DNA from: UKL13-2 sp031370625
GTDB lineage: Bacteria > Pseudomonadota > Gammaproteobacteria > Burkholderiales > Usitatibacteraceae
Length of the DNA stretch: 27,304 nt
Assembly (NCBI GenBank): GCA_031370625.1
Contig: JANMQR010000402.1
Span: 1 to 27,304 of the forward strand
Direction of reading: 5' to 3'
The translations under genes were made by a program, and so were the position numbers. Shown here piece after piece: positions 14,958 through 23,085 of the stretch (positions within the stretch are counted from its first letter, which is position 1; every line of letters begins with the position of its first letter). The notes under the pieces are model-generated. The model saw only the letters and a list, made by a program, of their open reading frames with translations. It was not told the origin of the DNA and made no database searches.

Positions 14958-15692
14958 TTACGGTGAGTCCATCTTAGCAAGCCAGCGCTGGTCGCGCTCA
15001 AGCTGGAACAGGGCGTCTGCGGAACAAATTTTTTGCTCTTTTGCACGACTCAGCAATATTTGGAAAAGCTTCGCAGTACCCAACGCGTCGGCTACCGCAC
15101 GATGCCGCGCCAAAATTTTGATTGAAAAATAGTCGAGCCAATCATCAAGGCTGCGAAATCTTGCAGGAGCTTCGCGTACAAGCGCAGGTGCCAACAAAGC
15201 GAGATCAATAAACGGTGGCGAAAAGTCGATATCAAGATACTCGTTAAACGCGCGTTTCAGCATCGCTTCGTCAAAAGGGGCATGAAAAGCAACGCACGGC
15301 AGCCGGTTCGAAAATGCTAAAAATGCCGCGAGTGCATCTGGCGCATCCACACCCTGCCGCTGTTCGTCGCCGGCGATGCGATGAATCAAAATATTATCGG
15401 TTGCACTCACCGTTGACTGCTTGATGACCATTTCAAAGCTGCGATCAAAACGAATCACCGTATCGTCAACCTGCACCGCGCCGATCGCGAGCAAGCGATC
15501 CAGCCGCGTATTCAGGCCGCTCGTTTCGACATCCACCACCAGCCAACGTTGCTCAGAAAGCGATGCGCCAAGATTAACTGGCGCGAGCTGCCTCCAGTTC
15601 GCAATGGCCACGCTGTTATCTGCGCTCAGCGCATGAATTTTTTTTTCGCGGGCGCGAGCGCGGGTGCCAAATAGAGACCCAAATAAACTCAC
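14958..15692 (-). CDS. DnaQ-like DEDDh 3'-5' exonuclease
   Basis: 244 residues from a GTG that overlaps the upstream stop (GTGA). All DEDDh catalytic residues are visible: Asp54 and Glu56 in WLVVDVETSGL, Asp141 in FHAPFDEAML, and His197 and Asp202 in ARHRAVADALGTAKL. An N-terminal basic stretch (RARAREKK) precedes the fold. It resembles the DNA polymerase III epsilon exonuclease fold but is a separate paralogue with no polymerase-binding tail apparent. Exonuclease and DUF294 genes of this kind often accompany acetate-symporter or SLC5-kinase loci in proteobacteria; their role there is unclear. Confidence 0.88.
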   Translation of the reverse strand: MSLFGSLFGTRARAREKKIHALSADNSVAIANWRQLAPVNLGASLSEQRWLVVDVETSGLNTRLDRLLAIGAVQVDDTVIRFDRSFEMVIKQSTVSATDNILIHRIAGDEQRQGVDAPDALAAFLAFSNRLPCVAFHAPFDEAMLKRAFNEYLDIDFSPPFIDLALLAPALVREAPARFRSLDDWLDYFSIKILARHRAVADALGTAKLFQILLSRAKEQKICSADALFQLERDQRWLAKMDSP

Positions 15693-17608
15693 TGCTGAAA
15701 ATCCATTTCGAGTCGACTTTGCAGCTTACGTGCCTGGCGCAGCGCTTCTTTTAAAATTCGCCGGTCCAGCTCATTCAGGTTGTCAGGATTGATCCGATTC
15801 GGTGATGGATTCGCCGTTACCGCATCGACAGGTATAACTTCTTCCTGATGACGTAGTCGTAATAATTGAATGAAATGAAACGCATCAACAATCGCGGAAA
15901 CTTCGTCCGGCGGCATCCGCATCCTCGTCGCCGCCATGCGAATACGCTCGGCAGTGTTTGATGCCGACACGCCTTGCTTTAATGCAAAAATCCGCGCTGC
16001 GTCCACGAACGGTCGCGCGCCATATTTTTTTAGATCAATCGTGCCAGGTTGCTCGCTGTCATCAGCCACAAAATCGCGCAGCACGCCAAGCGGTGGTCGC
16101 ACCTGCAGCGCATTCTGCACCAGCAAGTGAAAGAACATCGCGCGCGAATTTGTTTGTTGATTTAGCCATTGCCGCAACGCATCCGCCAGATTTTTATCAC
16201 CGTGGAGCGCACGAAAATCGAAGAAGATTGCTGCGTTCAACAGCGCCTCGGGATGCGGGGTGCTTAACCAAGCCGAAAACGTTTTGCGCCACTCGGCCGA
16301 GGTTAGACACCATTTCGGATTGCGCGCCATGATGTTGCCCTTGCAAAGCGGAAATCCACATTGATCGAGAATGCGATTGGCACTCTCTGAAAATTTCAGA
16401 AACGCAGCGCGGGTTTTATCCAGGTCATCTTCGGGCGCAGGCAAAAAAATCAGCGCGTTGTCCTGATCTGTCGCCAGCGTCTGCTCCATCCGGCCTTCTG
16501 AACCCAGACCCAGCCAACACCAGTGCATGCTCGGCGGTGCGTGCTCGCGGGCTGCGAGCACCAGCGCTTGCCCGGCGACCGCATCGTTAAGCGTGGTTAC
16601 AAATTGCGTGAGCTGCTCCGCACCAAGCCCCTGCGCCAGCAGTGCGCCCGCCAGCCGCCTCACCTCACGCGCGGCGATGGCCAGCGCGTCGGCGGTCTCG
16701 GCGTGCTCAATTGATTTGGCAATCTCACCGACCGACAAGCGTTGCAAGCTGAATAAATCACGCTCGGAAACCACTCCGATCAGCTGGCCTTCCTCCATCA
16801 CCAGCACGTGGCGGAACCGGAATCGCGCCATCGCCTGCGCAGCCTCGAATAGCGCCGCATGGCCTGGCAATGAAAATGGCTGCGGCGTCATGGCGCGTTC
16901 AATCGTTGCGTCTTGCGAGATGCCGGCCAGTGCAATGCGATCAAGAACATCACGCTCGGTAAATATTCCGATAGGTTGCGCGGTAGCCTCAGGCGAGACG
17001 ACGACGACAGAGCCAATCCGCAACGCTTTCATGCACTCCAGTACCGCACGGATTTTCGTGTCTGGCGTGACAGTAACAGGCGCGCGACGAATGATGGACT
17101 TGAGCGGACTGTTCAAGCTGTGCGCGTCAGACAGCCGCGTCGTGTATTCCCCTTGTACACGCCGCCGCGACTGATCCAAAAGCGATGCCAGCCGCCGAGT
17201 CGCGAAATCGCGAAACGCAGGCGACGTGTGCATTACATGCTCAAAATCGGCGACGGGCAATTGATAACAAAACGAGTCGCGCGCCGCGACAAATTTCAGC
17301 ACGCTCGACCGTCGCGAAATCAACGCGCCGATAGGAAAACATTCGCCTTCGCTTAGCGTCAGCGCTGCGGCAGCGTTCGCCTTGGCGTGCTGTTCAACAC
17401 CGTTAATGAGGCCCGCCTGCACGATCAACAGATGCTTCGCGATACCGTCCTCGGGCGCTAGCAGCGTCTGCCCTTTGGCAAAATAGGCGAGCGATAAATG
17501 GGCCGCGAGATACTCCAGTGCGGCGAGTTCCATTGCCTCGAACGGCACGTAATGCCGTAGCTCCTCCACCGTGGAGGCAATTAGTGATGGCGCAATTTGT
17601 CGCGACAC
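15689..17608 (-). CDS. cNMP-binding / CBS-pair / DUF294 nucleotidyltransferase
   Basis: 639 residues from a GTG. Domains in order: a cyclic-nucleotide-binding-like domain at about 20-130 (YFAKGQTLLAPEDG, HLLIVQAGLING, EGECFPIGALI); two CBS motifs at about 173-228 (VVVVSPEATAQPIGIFTERD) and about 237-292 (HVLVMEEGQLIGVVSERDLF); a GlnD-like nucleotidyltransferase core with LGLGSEGRMEQTLATDQDNA at about 366-385; and a DUF294 C-terminal helical domain to about 625. The layout suggests that small-ligand binding controls nucleotidyl transfer to an unknown protein or substrate. It is coupled to the exonuclease by a 4-bp overlap and follows acs after 147 bp, as part of the acetate-regulation neighbourhood. 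Confidence 0.9.
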   Translation of the reverse strand: MSRQIAPSLIASTVEELRHYVPFEAMELAALEYLAAHLSLAYFAKGQTLLAPEDGIAKHLLIVQAGLINGVEQHAKANAAAALTLSEGECFPIGALISRRSSVLKFVAARDSFCYQLPVADFEHVMHTSPAFRDFATRRLASLLDQSRRRVQGEYTTRLSDAHSLNSPLKSIIRRAPVTVTPDTKIRAVLECMKALRIGSVVVVSPEATAQPIGIFTERDVLDRIALAGISQDATIERAMTPQPFSLPGHAALFEAAQAMARFRFRHVLVMEEGQLIGVVSERDLFSLQRLSVGEIAKSIEHAETADALAIAAREVRRLAGALLAQGLGAEQLTQFVTTLNDAVAGQALVLAAREHAPPSMHWCWLGLGSEGRMEQTLATDQDNALIFLPAPEDDLDKTRAAFLKFSESANRILDQCGFPLCKGNIMARNPKWCLTSAEWRKTFSAWLSTPHPEALLNAAIFFDFRALHGDKNLADALRQWLNQQTNSRAMFFHLLVQNALQVRPPLGVLRDFVADDSEQPGTIDLKKYGARPFVDAARIFALKQGVSASNTAERIRMAATRMRMPPDEVSAIVDAFHFIQLLRLRHQEEVIPVDAVTANPSPNRINPDNLNELDRRILKEALRQARKLQSRLEMDFQQ

Positions 17609-17651
17609 GATCCTAGGCGCTTGAATAAAGATACGTGATTTTTAGAAGGCA

Positions 17652-17715
17652 AACCCTAGCACCAGCGCACCTTTCGAGCAACAATTGCCGCGAAGTTGCC
17701 GCCAATGCTAGTGTT
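17652..17715 (+). repeat. Degenerate intergenic repeat, copy 2
   Basis: Shares GAGCAA and the core CCGCCAATGCTAG followed by TGTTTT with the copy at 21236-21301, and CCGCCAATGCT with the copy at 10109-10149. Its ends form an inverted repeat: AACCCTAGCA (17652-17661) against TGCTAGTGTT (17706-17715), nine of ten pairs, with smaller stems possible inside. It sits in the 147-bp gap between acs and the DUF294 gene. Confidence 0.45.
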
Positions 17716-17755
17716 TTCATATTTCAACGCTTAACCGCACAACGCGCCGCAAAAG

Positions 17756-19741
17756 TTAAATCGGTTGTTTCAACTGCTCCAGAATCGCCGGATTTTCGAG
17801 TGTGGAAACGTCCTGTGTAATCGCTTCACCTTTGGCTATTGAGCGCAGCAAACGGCGCATGATTTTGCCGCTGCGTGTTTTTGGCAAATTATCGCCAAAG
17901 CGAATGTCTTTCGGCTTTGCAATTGGGCCGATTTCCTTACCCACCCAATCGCGTAATTCTTTCGCCATCGCGATTGCGGCGTCACCTGTGGGCCTAGCAC
18001 CTTTGAGCACCACAAACGCGACTATCGCCTCACCCGTCAAATCATCCGGCCTGCCGACCACTGCCGCCTCGGCCACCAGTTTGCTGTTCGATACCAATGC
18101 GGACTCAATCTCCATCGTGCCCAGACGATGGCCGGATACATTGAGCACATCATCAATGCGACCCATGATCGTGAAATAGCCGGTAACTTTGTCACGTACC
18201 GCACCATCGCCCGCAAGGTAAAGCTTCCCACCCAGCTCATCTGGAAAATAAGTTTTCTGAAACCGCTCCGCATCATTCCAGATCGTGCGGGCCATCGATG
18301 GCCATGGCCGCTTCACCACCAGAATGCCGCCGCTACCGTTTTCAACATCATGGCCCGTTTCATCAACTACTGCGGCCATGATGCCGGGCAGCGGCAGCGT
18401 GCACGATCCCGGCGTGAGCGGCGTGGCACCTGGCAGCGGCGTGATCATATGGCCACCGGTTTCGGTTTGCCAGAACGTATCAACAATCGGGCAACGACTG
18501 CCACCAATATTTTCGTAGTACCACATCCATGCCTCTGGATTGATCGGCTCACCGACCGAACCCAAAATACGCAGACTCGATAAATTGTAATTACGCGGAT
18601 GCGCGCTAGGATCGACCTCACCAGCTTTAATAAGCGAGCGAATCGCGGTGGGTGCCGTATAAAAAACAGTGACTTTATGTTTTTCGATCATCTGCCAAAA
18701 ACGTCCCGCGTTTGGGAATGTCGGGATGCCTTCGAACACTAATTCCGTGCCGCCGACCGACAATGGACCATAAGCAACATACGAATGACCCGTGACCCAA
18801 CCAATGTCTGCGGTACACCAAAAAAGATCATTCGGCTTGTTGTCAAATGTCCACTTCATCGTGAGGTGCGCCCACAATAAATAGCCGCCTGTTGAATGCT
18901 GAATGCCCTTCGGTTTTCCAGTAGAGCCGGACGTATAAAGAATAAATAGCGGATGCTCGGCGTTTACCCAAGTCGGCTCGCACACGTCGCTTTCTTTGGC
19001 CTCGACATCGTGCCACCACACATCGCGCCCAGCCGTCATGTTGACCACGTTGCCAGTACGTTTGAGCACCACCGCGGCTTTTACGTGCTCGCAGCCGCCG
19101 AGCGCGAAGGCCTCGTCCACAATCGCTTTAATCGGCAACGCTTTGCCCCCACGCATTTGCTCATCCGCCGTAATGATAGCCGTAGCACCAGTATCGACAA
19201 TGCGTTCCTGCAAACTCTTGGCCGAGAATCCACCGAACACAACCGAGTGAATCGCGCCAATGCGCGCACACGACTGCATGGCAATTACACCTTCAATGGT
19301 CATCGGCATATAGATGATGACGCGATTCCCCTTTTCCACGCCTTGCGACTTCAGCGCATTGGAAAATTTGCACACGCGCTTATGCAATTCACGATAGGTG
19401 ATGTTGGTAACCGCGCCATCGTCGGCCTCGAAAACAATCGCATTCTTATCCGCATTACCGTTGGTGAGATTGCGGTCAAGGCAATTGTATGAAGCATTCA
19501 ATTCGCCATCGTAGAACCAGCGAAACAGCGGCGCTTTCGATTCATCCAGCACTTTGGTGAACGGCTTATGCCAGTCCAACGCTTCGCGTGCGTGTTTTGC
19601 CCAGAAGCCCTCATAGTCGGCTTCAGCTTCAGCGCACATCGCAAGATAAGCAGGCATGCCAGAAATATTGGCTTGGCCAATCATCGCCTCAGATGGCGGA
19701 AACGAACGATTCTCCTGCTTTACGGATTCAATACTGGACAT
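17756..19741 (-). CDS. acs: Acetyl-CoA synthetase (AMP-forming)
   Basis: 661 residues from MSSIESVKQENRSFPP, with GGAG 7 nt upstream; an in-frame start 11 codons earlier lacks support. It has the ANL-family P-loop LYTSGSTGKPKGIQHSTGG, the adenylate-binding part VDTFWQTETGGHM, the hinge region YFTIMGRIDDVLNVSGHRLG, and PKTRSGKIMRRLLR, whose Lys626 is the catalytic lysine that acetyltransferases modify in this family. Length and motifs match Acs, which makes acetyl-CoA from acetate, ATP and CoA in the cytosol. It is divergent from the CitE-like gene and leads the minus-strand group ending in the CrbS/CrbR-like genes, which probably control it. Confidence 0.97.
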   Translation of the reverse strand: MSSIESVKQENRSFPPSEAMIGQANISGMPAYLAMCAEAEADYEGFWAKHAREALDWHKPFTKVLDESKAPLFRWFYDGELNASYNCLDRNLTNGNADKNAIVFEADDGAVTNITYRELHKRVCKFSNALKSQGVEKGNRVIIYMPMTIEGVIAMQSCARIGAIHSVVFGGFSAKSLQERIVDTGATAIITADEQMRGGKALPIKAIVDEAFALGGCEHVKAAVVLKRTGNVVNMTAGRDVWWHDVEAKESDVCEPTWVNAEHPLFILYTSGSTGKPKGIQHSTGGYLLWAHLTMKWTFDNKPNDLFWCTADIGWVTGHSYVAYGPLSVGGTELVFEGIPTFPNAGRFWQMIEKHKVTVFYTAPTAIRSLIKAGEVDPSAHPRNYNLSSLRILGSVGEPINPEAWMWYYENIGGSRCPIVDTFWQTETGGHMITPLPGATPLTPGSCTLPLPGIMAAVVDETGHDVENGSGGILVVKRPWPSMARTIWNDAERFQKTYFPDELGGKLYLAGDGAVRDKVTGYFTIMGRIDDVLNVSGHRLGTMEIESALVSNSKLVAEAAVVGRPDDLTGEAIVAFVVLKGARPTGDAAIAMAKELRDWVGKEIGPIAKPKDIRFGDNLPKTRSGKIMRRLLRSIAKGEAITQDVSTLENPAILEQLKQPI

Positions 19742-19957
19742 ATTTATTCTCCAAGGGGTCTCAATTAATTTCACGCTTCTTCATTCGATCGGCGTTTTTT
19801 CACTTCAACTTATAGCACAAATGGCAAAAAAGCGGATTTTCAGAAACTGCCGCTCTCCGGACTGAAAACGCACGCCGCCATAGCTAAATTCACCTGAATT
19901 TTCGCCAAAACCGGATTAAATGCAAAACAATTTATCCAATCAGTAAATATATCTTAT

Positions 19958-19971
19958 GTCTTATATAAGAC
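19958..19971. promoter_or_regulatory. Perfect 14-bp palindrome, GntR-type operator candidate
   Basis: GTCTTATATAAGAC is its own reverse complement. It ends 3 bp before the -35 box of the promoter of the CitE-like gene. An extra half-site-like ATCTTAT precedes it (19951-19957). Short AT-centred palindromes of this form are typical of FadR-subfamily GntR repressors that govern organic-acid and TCA genes in betaproteobacteria. The regulator itself is not in this window. Confidence 0.55.
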
Positions 19972-19974
19972 TTG

Positions 19975-20003
19975 TTGACGAGGCACCAAATTCCGTGTAA
20001 TTT
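19975..20003 (+). promoter_or_regulatory. Sigma70-like promoter for the CitE-like / ligase genes
   Basis: A -35 box TTGACG (19975-19980), exactly 17 bp, then a -10 box TAATTT (19998-20003). The start of transcription would be near 20010, about 73 nt before the ATG at 20083. This supports ATG 20083 over the upstream in-frame start. Confidence 0.55.
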
Positions 20004-20082
20004 GAACGCTGCATACCAACAACGCCAAACACATGGTTTTGGTGTCCCCACTTCTACAAAATACGAGCCGCGACGGACTGAC

Positions 20083-21219
20083 ATGAGTGCCATGAATGAA
20101 TTAAGCGATGTGAATTTGCCGGTTGGCTCGAGTGCACTGCTGGGCGACTATTGGCCCGGGATTCAAATTTATTATCCGCCCGTGAAATACGCGCCTGCGC
20201 TGGGGCTTTACGAAGATCTCGAACAAGCCTCACAGCGATTCAAAAAACACGCCTGGGGTACGCCCGCGCACACGCTGATTTTCGACTTGGAAGATGGTTG
20301 CCGACAAAAAGAAATGTCGCGCGAATTGCTGCGGATGGAGCTGCCGCACATGCCGCGTCGTAAGGAAGTACAGGTCGCCGTTCGTATCAACCCGTTTCGC
20401 ACTGATGAGTACGAAAAAGATTTGCAGCTCGTTCGTGATTTGTCGGATCACATTGACGTCGTGATGCTGGCGAAAGCTGGCGAGGCGTACGGCTCGCCAG
20501 AAATTCGCGATCTTTCTGCCGTGCTCGTCGGGCTCAATCATCGCATCACCATTCAGCCGATTATTGAACATCCAAAATCACTCAAGATCGCGCCGGATTT
20601 AATGCAATATGCGACCGTAAAGCACGTTGTTTTCGGCATTCACGATTTCTCAAAAGCGATGGGCATTCAGATTACGCCACGCAATTGGACTATTGAGCTG
20701 GCTTACTTTATGAATCAGGTTTTGTTCGAAGCGCGTATCGCCGGTAAAGGTGTCATCGGCGGCGTGGAAACGTTGATCGGCTCGTCCGTCATGCCGGAAA
20801 CCTTTGTTGAGCCGGATGACGTGCGTCGCTGGCTGGATTTGCATGGCGATGAAGAGTCACGCGTTGTGTACAAACATGCGTGTGAAGAATCCGCGATGGG
20901 CATGACCGGCAAGCAGGTGATTCATCCTTCGCACATTCACCCGTGTAAGGTCGCGTACACGCCCTCACCGACCGATACTAAAACCAAAATCGCGATCCTG
21001 AAAGCCGCGATTGAAGCCGACGCGTTGCTCGGCGGCGCAATTAAATTCAACGGCGAAATGCTCGATCCACCGATGTTCGGCAAGGCGCTGCAAACGCTGC
21101 TGCGCGCGCACGCGTTGCACGCATTGTCAGATGACGGCAGCGCGTTTGCGATTGAAGTGCTGCGTAAATTGCCGGCGCAGGTGGTGCGTGAGAACTGGCC
21201 GTACGGCATTATCTTGTAG
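20083..21219 (+). CDS. HpcH/HpaI aldolase / CitE-like CoA-ester lyase
   Basis: 378 residues from MSAMNELSDV. A TIM-barrel lyase of the CitE/malyl-CoA lyase group: acidic metal-site strand HTLIFDLEDGCRQKEMSREL at about residues 65-84, then QVAVRINPF, the strand DVVMLAKAGE, IQPIIEHPKSL with a second acidic residue, VVFGIHDFSKAMG, and the C-terminal signature GKQVIHPSHIHPCKVAYTPS. It is longer than CitE (about 290). The family cleaves or forms 3-hydroxyacyl-CoA esters such as malyl-, citramalyl- or citryl-CoA. No citrate lyase alpha, gamma or accessory genes are nearby, so it is not part of a citrate lyase complex. Substrate unknown; the ligase after it may supply the CoA ester. Confidence 0.85.
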   Translation: MSAMNELSDVNLPVGSSALLGDYWPGIQIYYPPVKYAPALGLYEDLEQASQRFKKHAWGTPAHTLIFDLEDGCRQKEMSRELLRMELPHMPRRKEVQVAVRINPFRTDEYEKDLQLVRDLSDHIDVVMLAKAGEAYGSPEIRDLSAVLVGLNHRITIQPIIEHPKSLKIAPDLMQYATVKHVVFGIHDFSKAMGIQITPRNWTIELAYFMNQVLFEARIAGKGVIGGVETLIGSSVMPETFVEPDDVRRWLDLHGDEESRVVYKHACEESAMGMTGKQVIHPSHIHPCKVAYTPSPTDTKTKIAILKAAIEADALLGGAIKFNGEMLDPPMFGKALQTLLRAHALHALSDDGSAFAIEVLRKLPAQVVRENWPYGIIL

Positions 21220-21235
21220 CAGCGGAAATATCACT

Positions 21236-21301
21236 AGAACGCCATTTGACGGGCATTTACGAGCAAAACTGCTTGAAGACACCCGCCGATGCTAGCGTTT
21301 T
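21236..21301 (+). repeat. Degenerate intergenic repeat, copy 3 (nested hairpin)
   Basis: Three nested pairings are possible: AGAACGC (21236-21242) with GCGTTTT (21295-21301), CGGG (21250-21253) with CCCG (21282-21285), and GAGCA (21261-21265) with TGCTT (21270-21274) around an AAAC loop. It shares ACCCGCCGATGCTAGCGTTTT-type sequence with copies at 10109 and 17652. It begins 17 bp after the CitE-like gene. Confidence 0.45.
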
Positions 21302-21319
21302 AATTTCTATAACCAATCT

Positions 21320-21337
21320 GGATCATTGACTTGATCC
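21320..21337 (+). other. Small hairpin before the acyl-CoA ligase start
   Basis: GGATCA (21320-21325) and TGATCC (21332-21337) form a 6-bp stem with a 6-nt loop, 16 nt before the ATG at 21354. It could affect translation or simply be chance. Confidence 0.25.
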
Positions 21338-21353
21338 GCGAGAATTTAATCGT

Positions 21354-22991
21354 ATGAACGCCAAAGCCGCACTCCCGCCTTTCCCCGCATGGACGTGGGA
21401 TGTCCCTGAGTTTTTTAACATCGGCGTGGCCTGCACGGACGCGCATGTCGGTACCGATGTGGAAAATCGGATCGCGATGATTGTTGAAGATGACGCACTC
21501 GGCACAGTCACTGCGACCTATGGTGAGCTCGCACTTCGCACCAGCCAATTCGCACAATTGCTGCGCAAACAAGGTGTAAAACCCGGTGATCGCGTTTTAA
21601 TCCGCCTGCCAAATTCAATCGATTATCCGACCGCATTTTTGGGTGCGATGAAAGCAGGTTGTATTGCCGTACCAACTTCAACTCTACTCACCGCCGAAGA
21701 AGTTTTATATCTAGCCAAAGATTCTGGCGCGAAAGTTTTGGTGATGGATAAAGCGTTCTGGCCGCAGCTCGCGACGCGCATTAGCGATGCAGCAGATGCT
21801 GCGCTGATATTGCTTACCGGCGAAGGTCAGCAAGTAGAAAACTCACCGTTAAACGTGCTCGATTTAGCGCCCGCACTAAAAGCAATCACCGCGTTTTCTG
21901 CACCGCACGCCACCCATGCGAGCGATCCTGCCTATCTCGTTTACACCTCCGGCACCACCGGCTATCCCAAAGGCGTGTTGCACGCCCATCGCGCGCTGAT
22001 TGGGCGCGAACCGGCATCGCAATATTGGTTTAATTTCGACAAAAAAAACGTTGATCGTATTTTGCATTCAGGCAAATTCAATTGGACCTATGTGCTCGGC
22101 TCCGGCCTGATGGATCCGCTCTATCGCGGCAAAACAGTGATCGTGCATGAAGGCAAAAATGATGCAAATTTGTGGACGCGTTTAATCGCCAAGCACAAAG
22201 CGACCATCTTCATCGGCGTGCCCACCATCTACCGCCAGATCGTGCAAAAAACCACCACCACCAGCGCGGACGTGCCGACGCTACGCTTCTGTATGAGCGC
22301 GGGTGAGCATTTGTCCGACGATATGCTTTCCGCCTGGCGCACGCGCTTCGGCATGGATATTTTCGAAGCGGTCGGCATGAGCGAATTTTCTTACTACCTG
22401 TCGCAATCCGTACATCGCCCCATCCGCGCGGGCGCGGCCGGTTTTGCGCAGCCGGGGCATCAGATTAAATTATTGAATCCCGACACATTGACTGAAGTTG
22501 CACCCGGCGAAGAAGGCATGATTGCCGTGCCTGAAAACGATCCCGGACTATTTTTGCGCTACTGGAATCTGGATGAAGAAACCGCGAAATATAAACACGA
22601 TGGTTATTTTTTCACTGGCGATTACGCGAAAATTGATGAAGACGGCTATCTCTGGTTTTTAGGCCGCCGCGACGACATTATTAAAAGCTTTGGCTATCGC
22701 GTATCGCCGTATGAAGTTGAGCGCGTGTTGAAATCACATCCCGCCGTTGCCGATTGCGCCTGCGTGGGCGAGGAAATCGAAAAAGACAAATTGATCGTTT
22801 CAGCCTATGTGATTGCGCAACCTGATCAAACGATCTCAGCCGATGAGCTGCTCAAATTCGGCCAACTTCATCTTGCCGCTTACAAAGCGCCTAAGCGCAT
22901 CTACATCGCCAAGGATTTCCCGCGAACCAAGAATGGTAAAATTCTTCGTAGAGAGATTTCTCCGGCAATTGCAGTGGCGAAATCCAGCTAG
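21354..22991 (+). CDS. AMP-dependent acyl-CoA synthetase/ligase
   Basis: 545 residues, an ANL-superfamily enzyme. Motifs in order: LVYTSGTTGYPKGVLHAHRA (P-loop), FNWTYVLGSGLMDPLYRGKT, CMSAGEHLSDDML, IFEAVGMSEFSYY, YFFTGDYAKIDEDGYLWFLG, RRDDIIKSFGYRVSPYEVER (hinge) and the catalytic-lysine region FPRTKNGKILRREI. It resembles benzoate/medium-chain-type acyl-CoA ligases more than Acs. It would activate an organic acid to its CoA ester with ATP giving AMP. It follows the CitE-like gene by 134 bp on the same strand and ends at a terminator. The acid used is not evident from sequence. Confidence 0.9.
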   Translation: MNAKAALPPFPAWTWDVPEFFNIGVACTDAHVGTDVENRIAMIVEDDALGTVTATYGELALRTSQFAQLLRKQGVKPGDRVLIRLPNSIDYPTAFLGAMKAGCIAVPTSTLLTAEEVLYLAKDSGAKVLVMDKAFWPQLATRISDAADAALILLTGEGQQVENSPLNVLDLAPALKAITAFSAPHATHASDPAYLVYTSGTTGYPKGVLHAHRALIGREPASQYWFNFDKKNVDRILHSGKFNWTYVLGSGLMDPLYRGKTVIVHEGKNDANLWTRLIAKHKATIFIGVPTIYRQIVQKTTTTSADVPTLRFCMSAGEHLSDDMLSAWRTRFGMDIFEAVGMSEFSYYLSQSVHRPIRAGAAGFAQPGHQIKLLNPDTLTEVAPGEEGMIAVPENDPGLFLRYWNLDEETAKYKHDGYFFTGDYAKIDEDGYLWFLGRRDDIIKSFGYRVSPYEVERVLKSHPAVADCACVGEEIEKDKLIVSAYVIAQPDQTISADELLKFGQLHLAAYKAPKRIYIAKDFPRTKNGKILRREISPAIAVAKSS

Positions 22992-23038
22992 CTTGAGATA
23001 GCAAAGTAGTAACAATCTTTCTTTATTGTTGATTTTTG

Positions 23039-23079
23039 CCCGGCAAAATTCTTTTTGCCGGGTTTATCTATTTTTATTC
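23039..23079 (+). terminator. Rho-independent terminator after acyl-CoA ligase gene
   Basis: CCCGGCAAAA (23039-23048) pairs with TTTTGCCGGG (23053-23062), ten perfect pairs around a 4-nt loop, followed by a T-rich tract to about 23079. It lies about 50 bp after the ligase stop. It shows that the in-frame TTG at 23026, inside this region, is not the start of the UPF0114 gene. Confidence 0.88.
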
Positions 23080-23085
23080 GAGACA

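Larger units (their letters stand above)
19742..20082. promoter_or_regulatory. Divergent control region between acs and the CitE-like gene
   Basis: About 340 bp with no gene. It carries the plus-strand promoter and 14-bp palindrome listed separately. The acs side has AT-rich stretches (about 19870-19950) but no confident sigma70 boxes, as expected if an activator such as the CrbR-like regulator drives acs. In-frame extensions of the plus-strand gene up to 19972 run through the promoter and are not coding. Confidence 0.5.

Noticed and set aside
23026..23085. TTG start giving a longer UPF0114 protein
   Set aside because: It would translate through the terminator hairpin at 23039-23062; ATG 23086 is more plausible.
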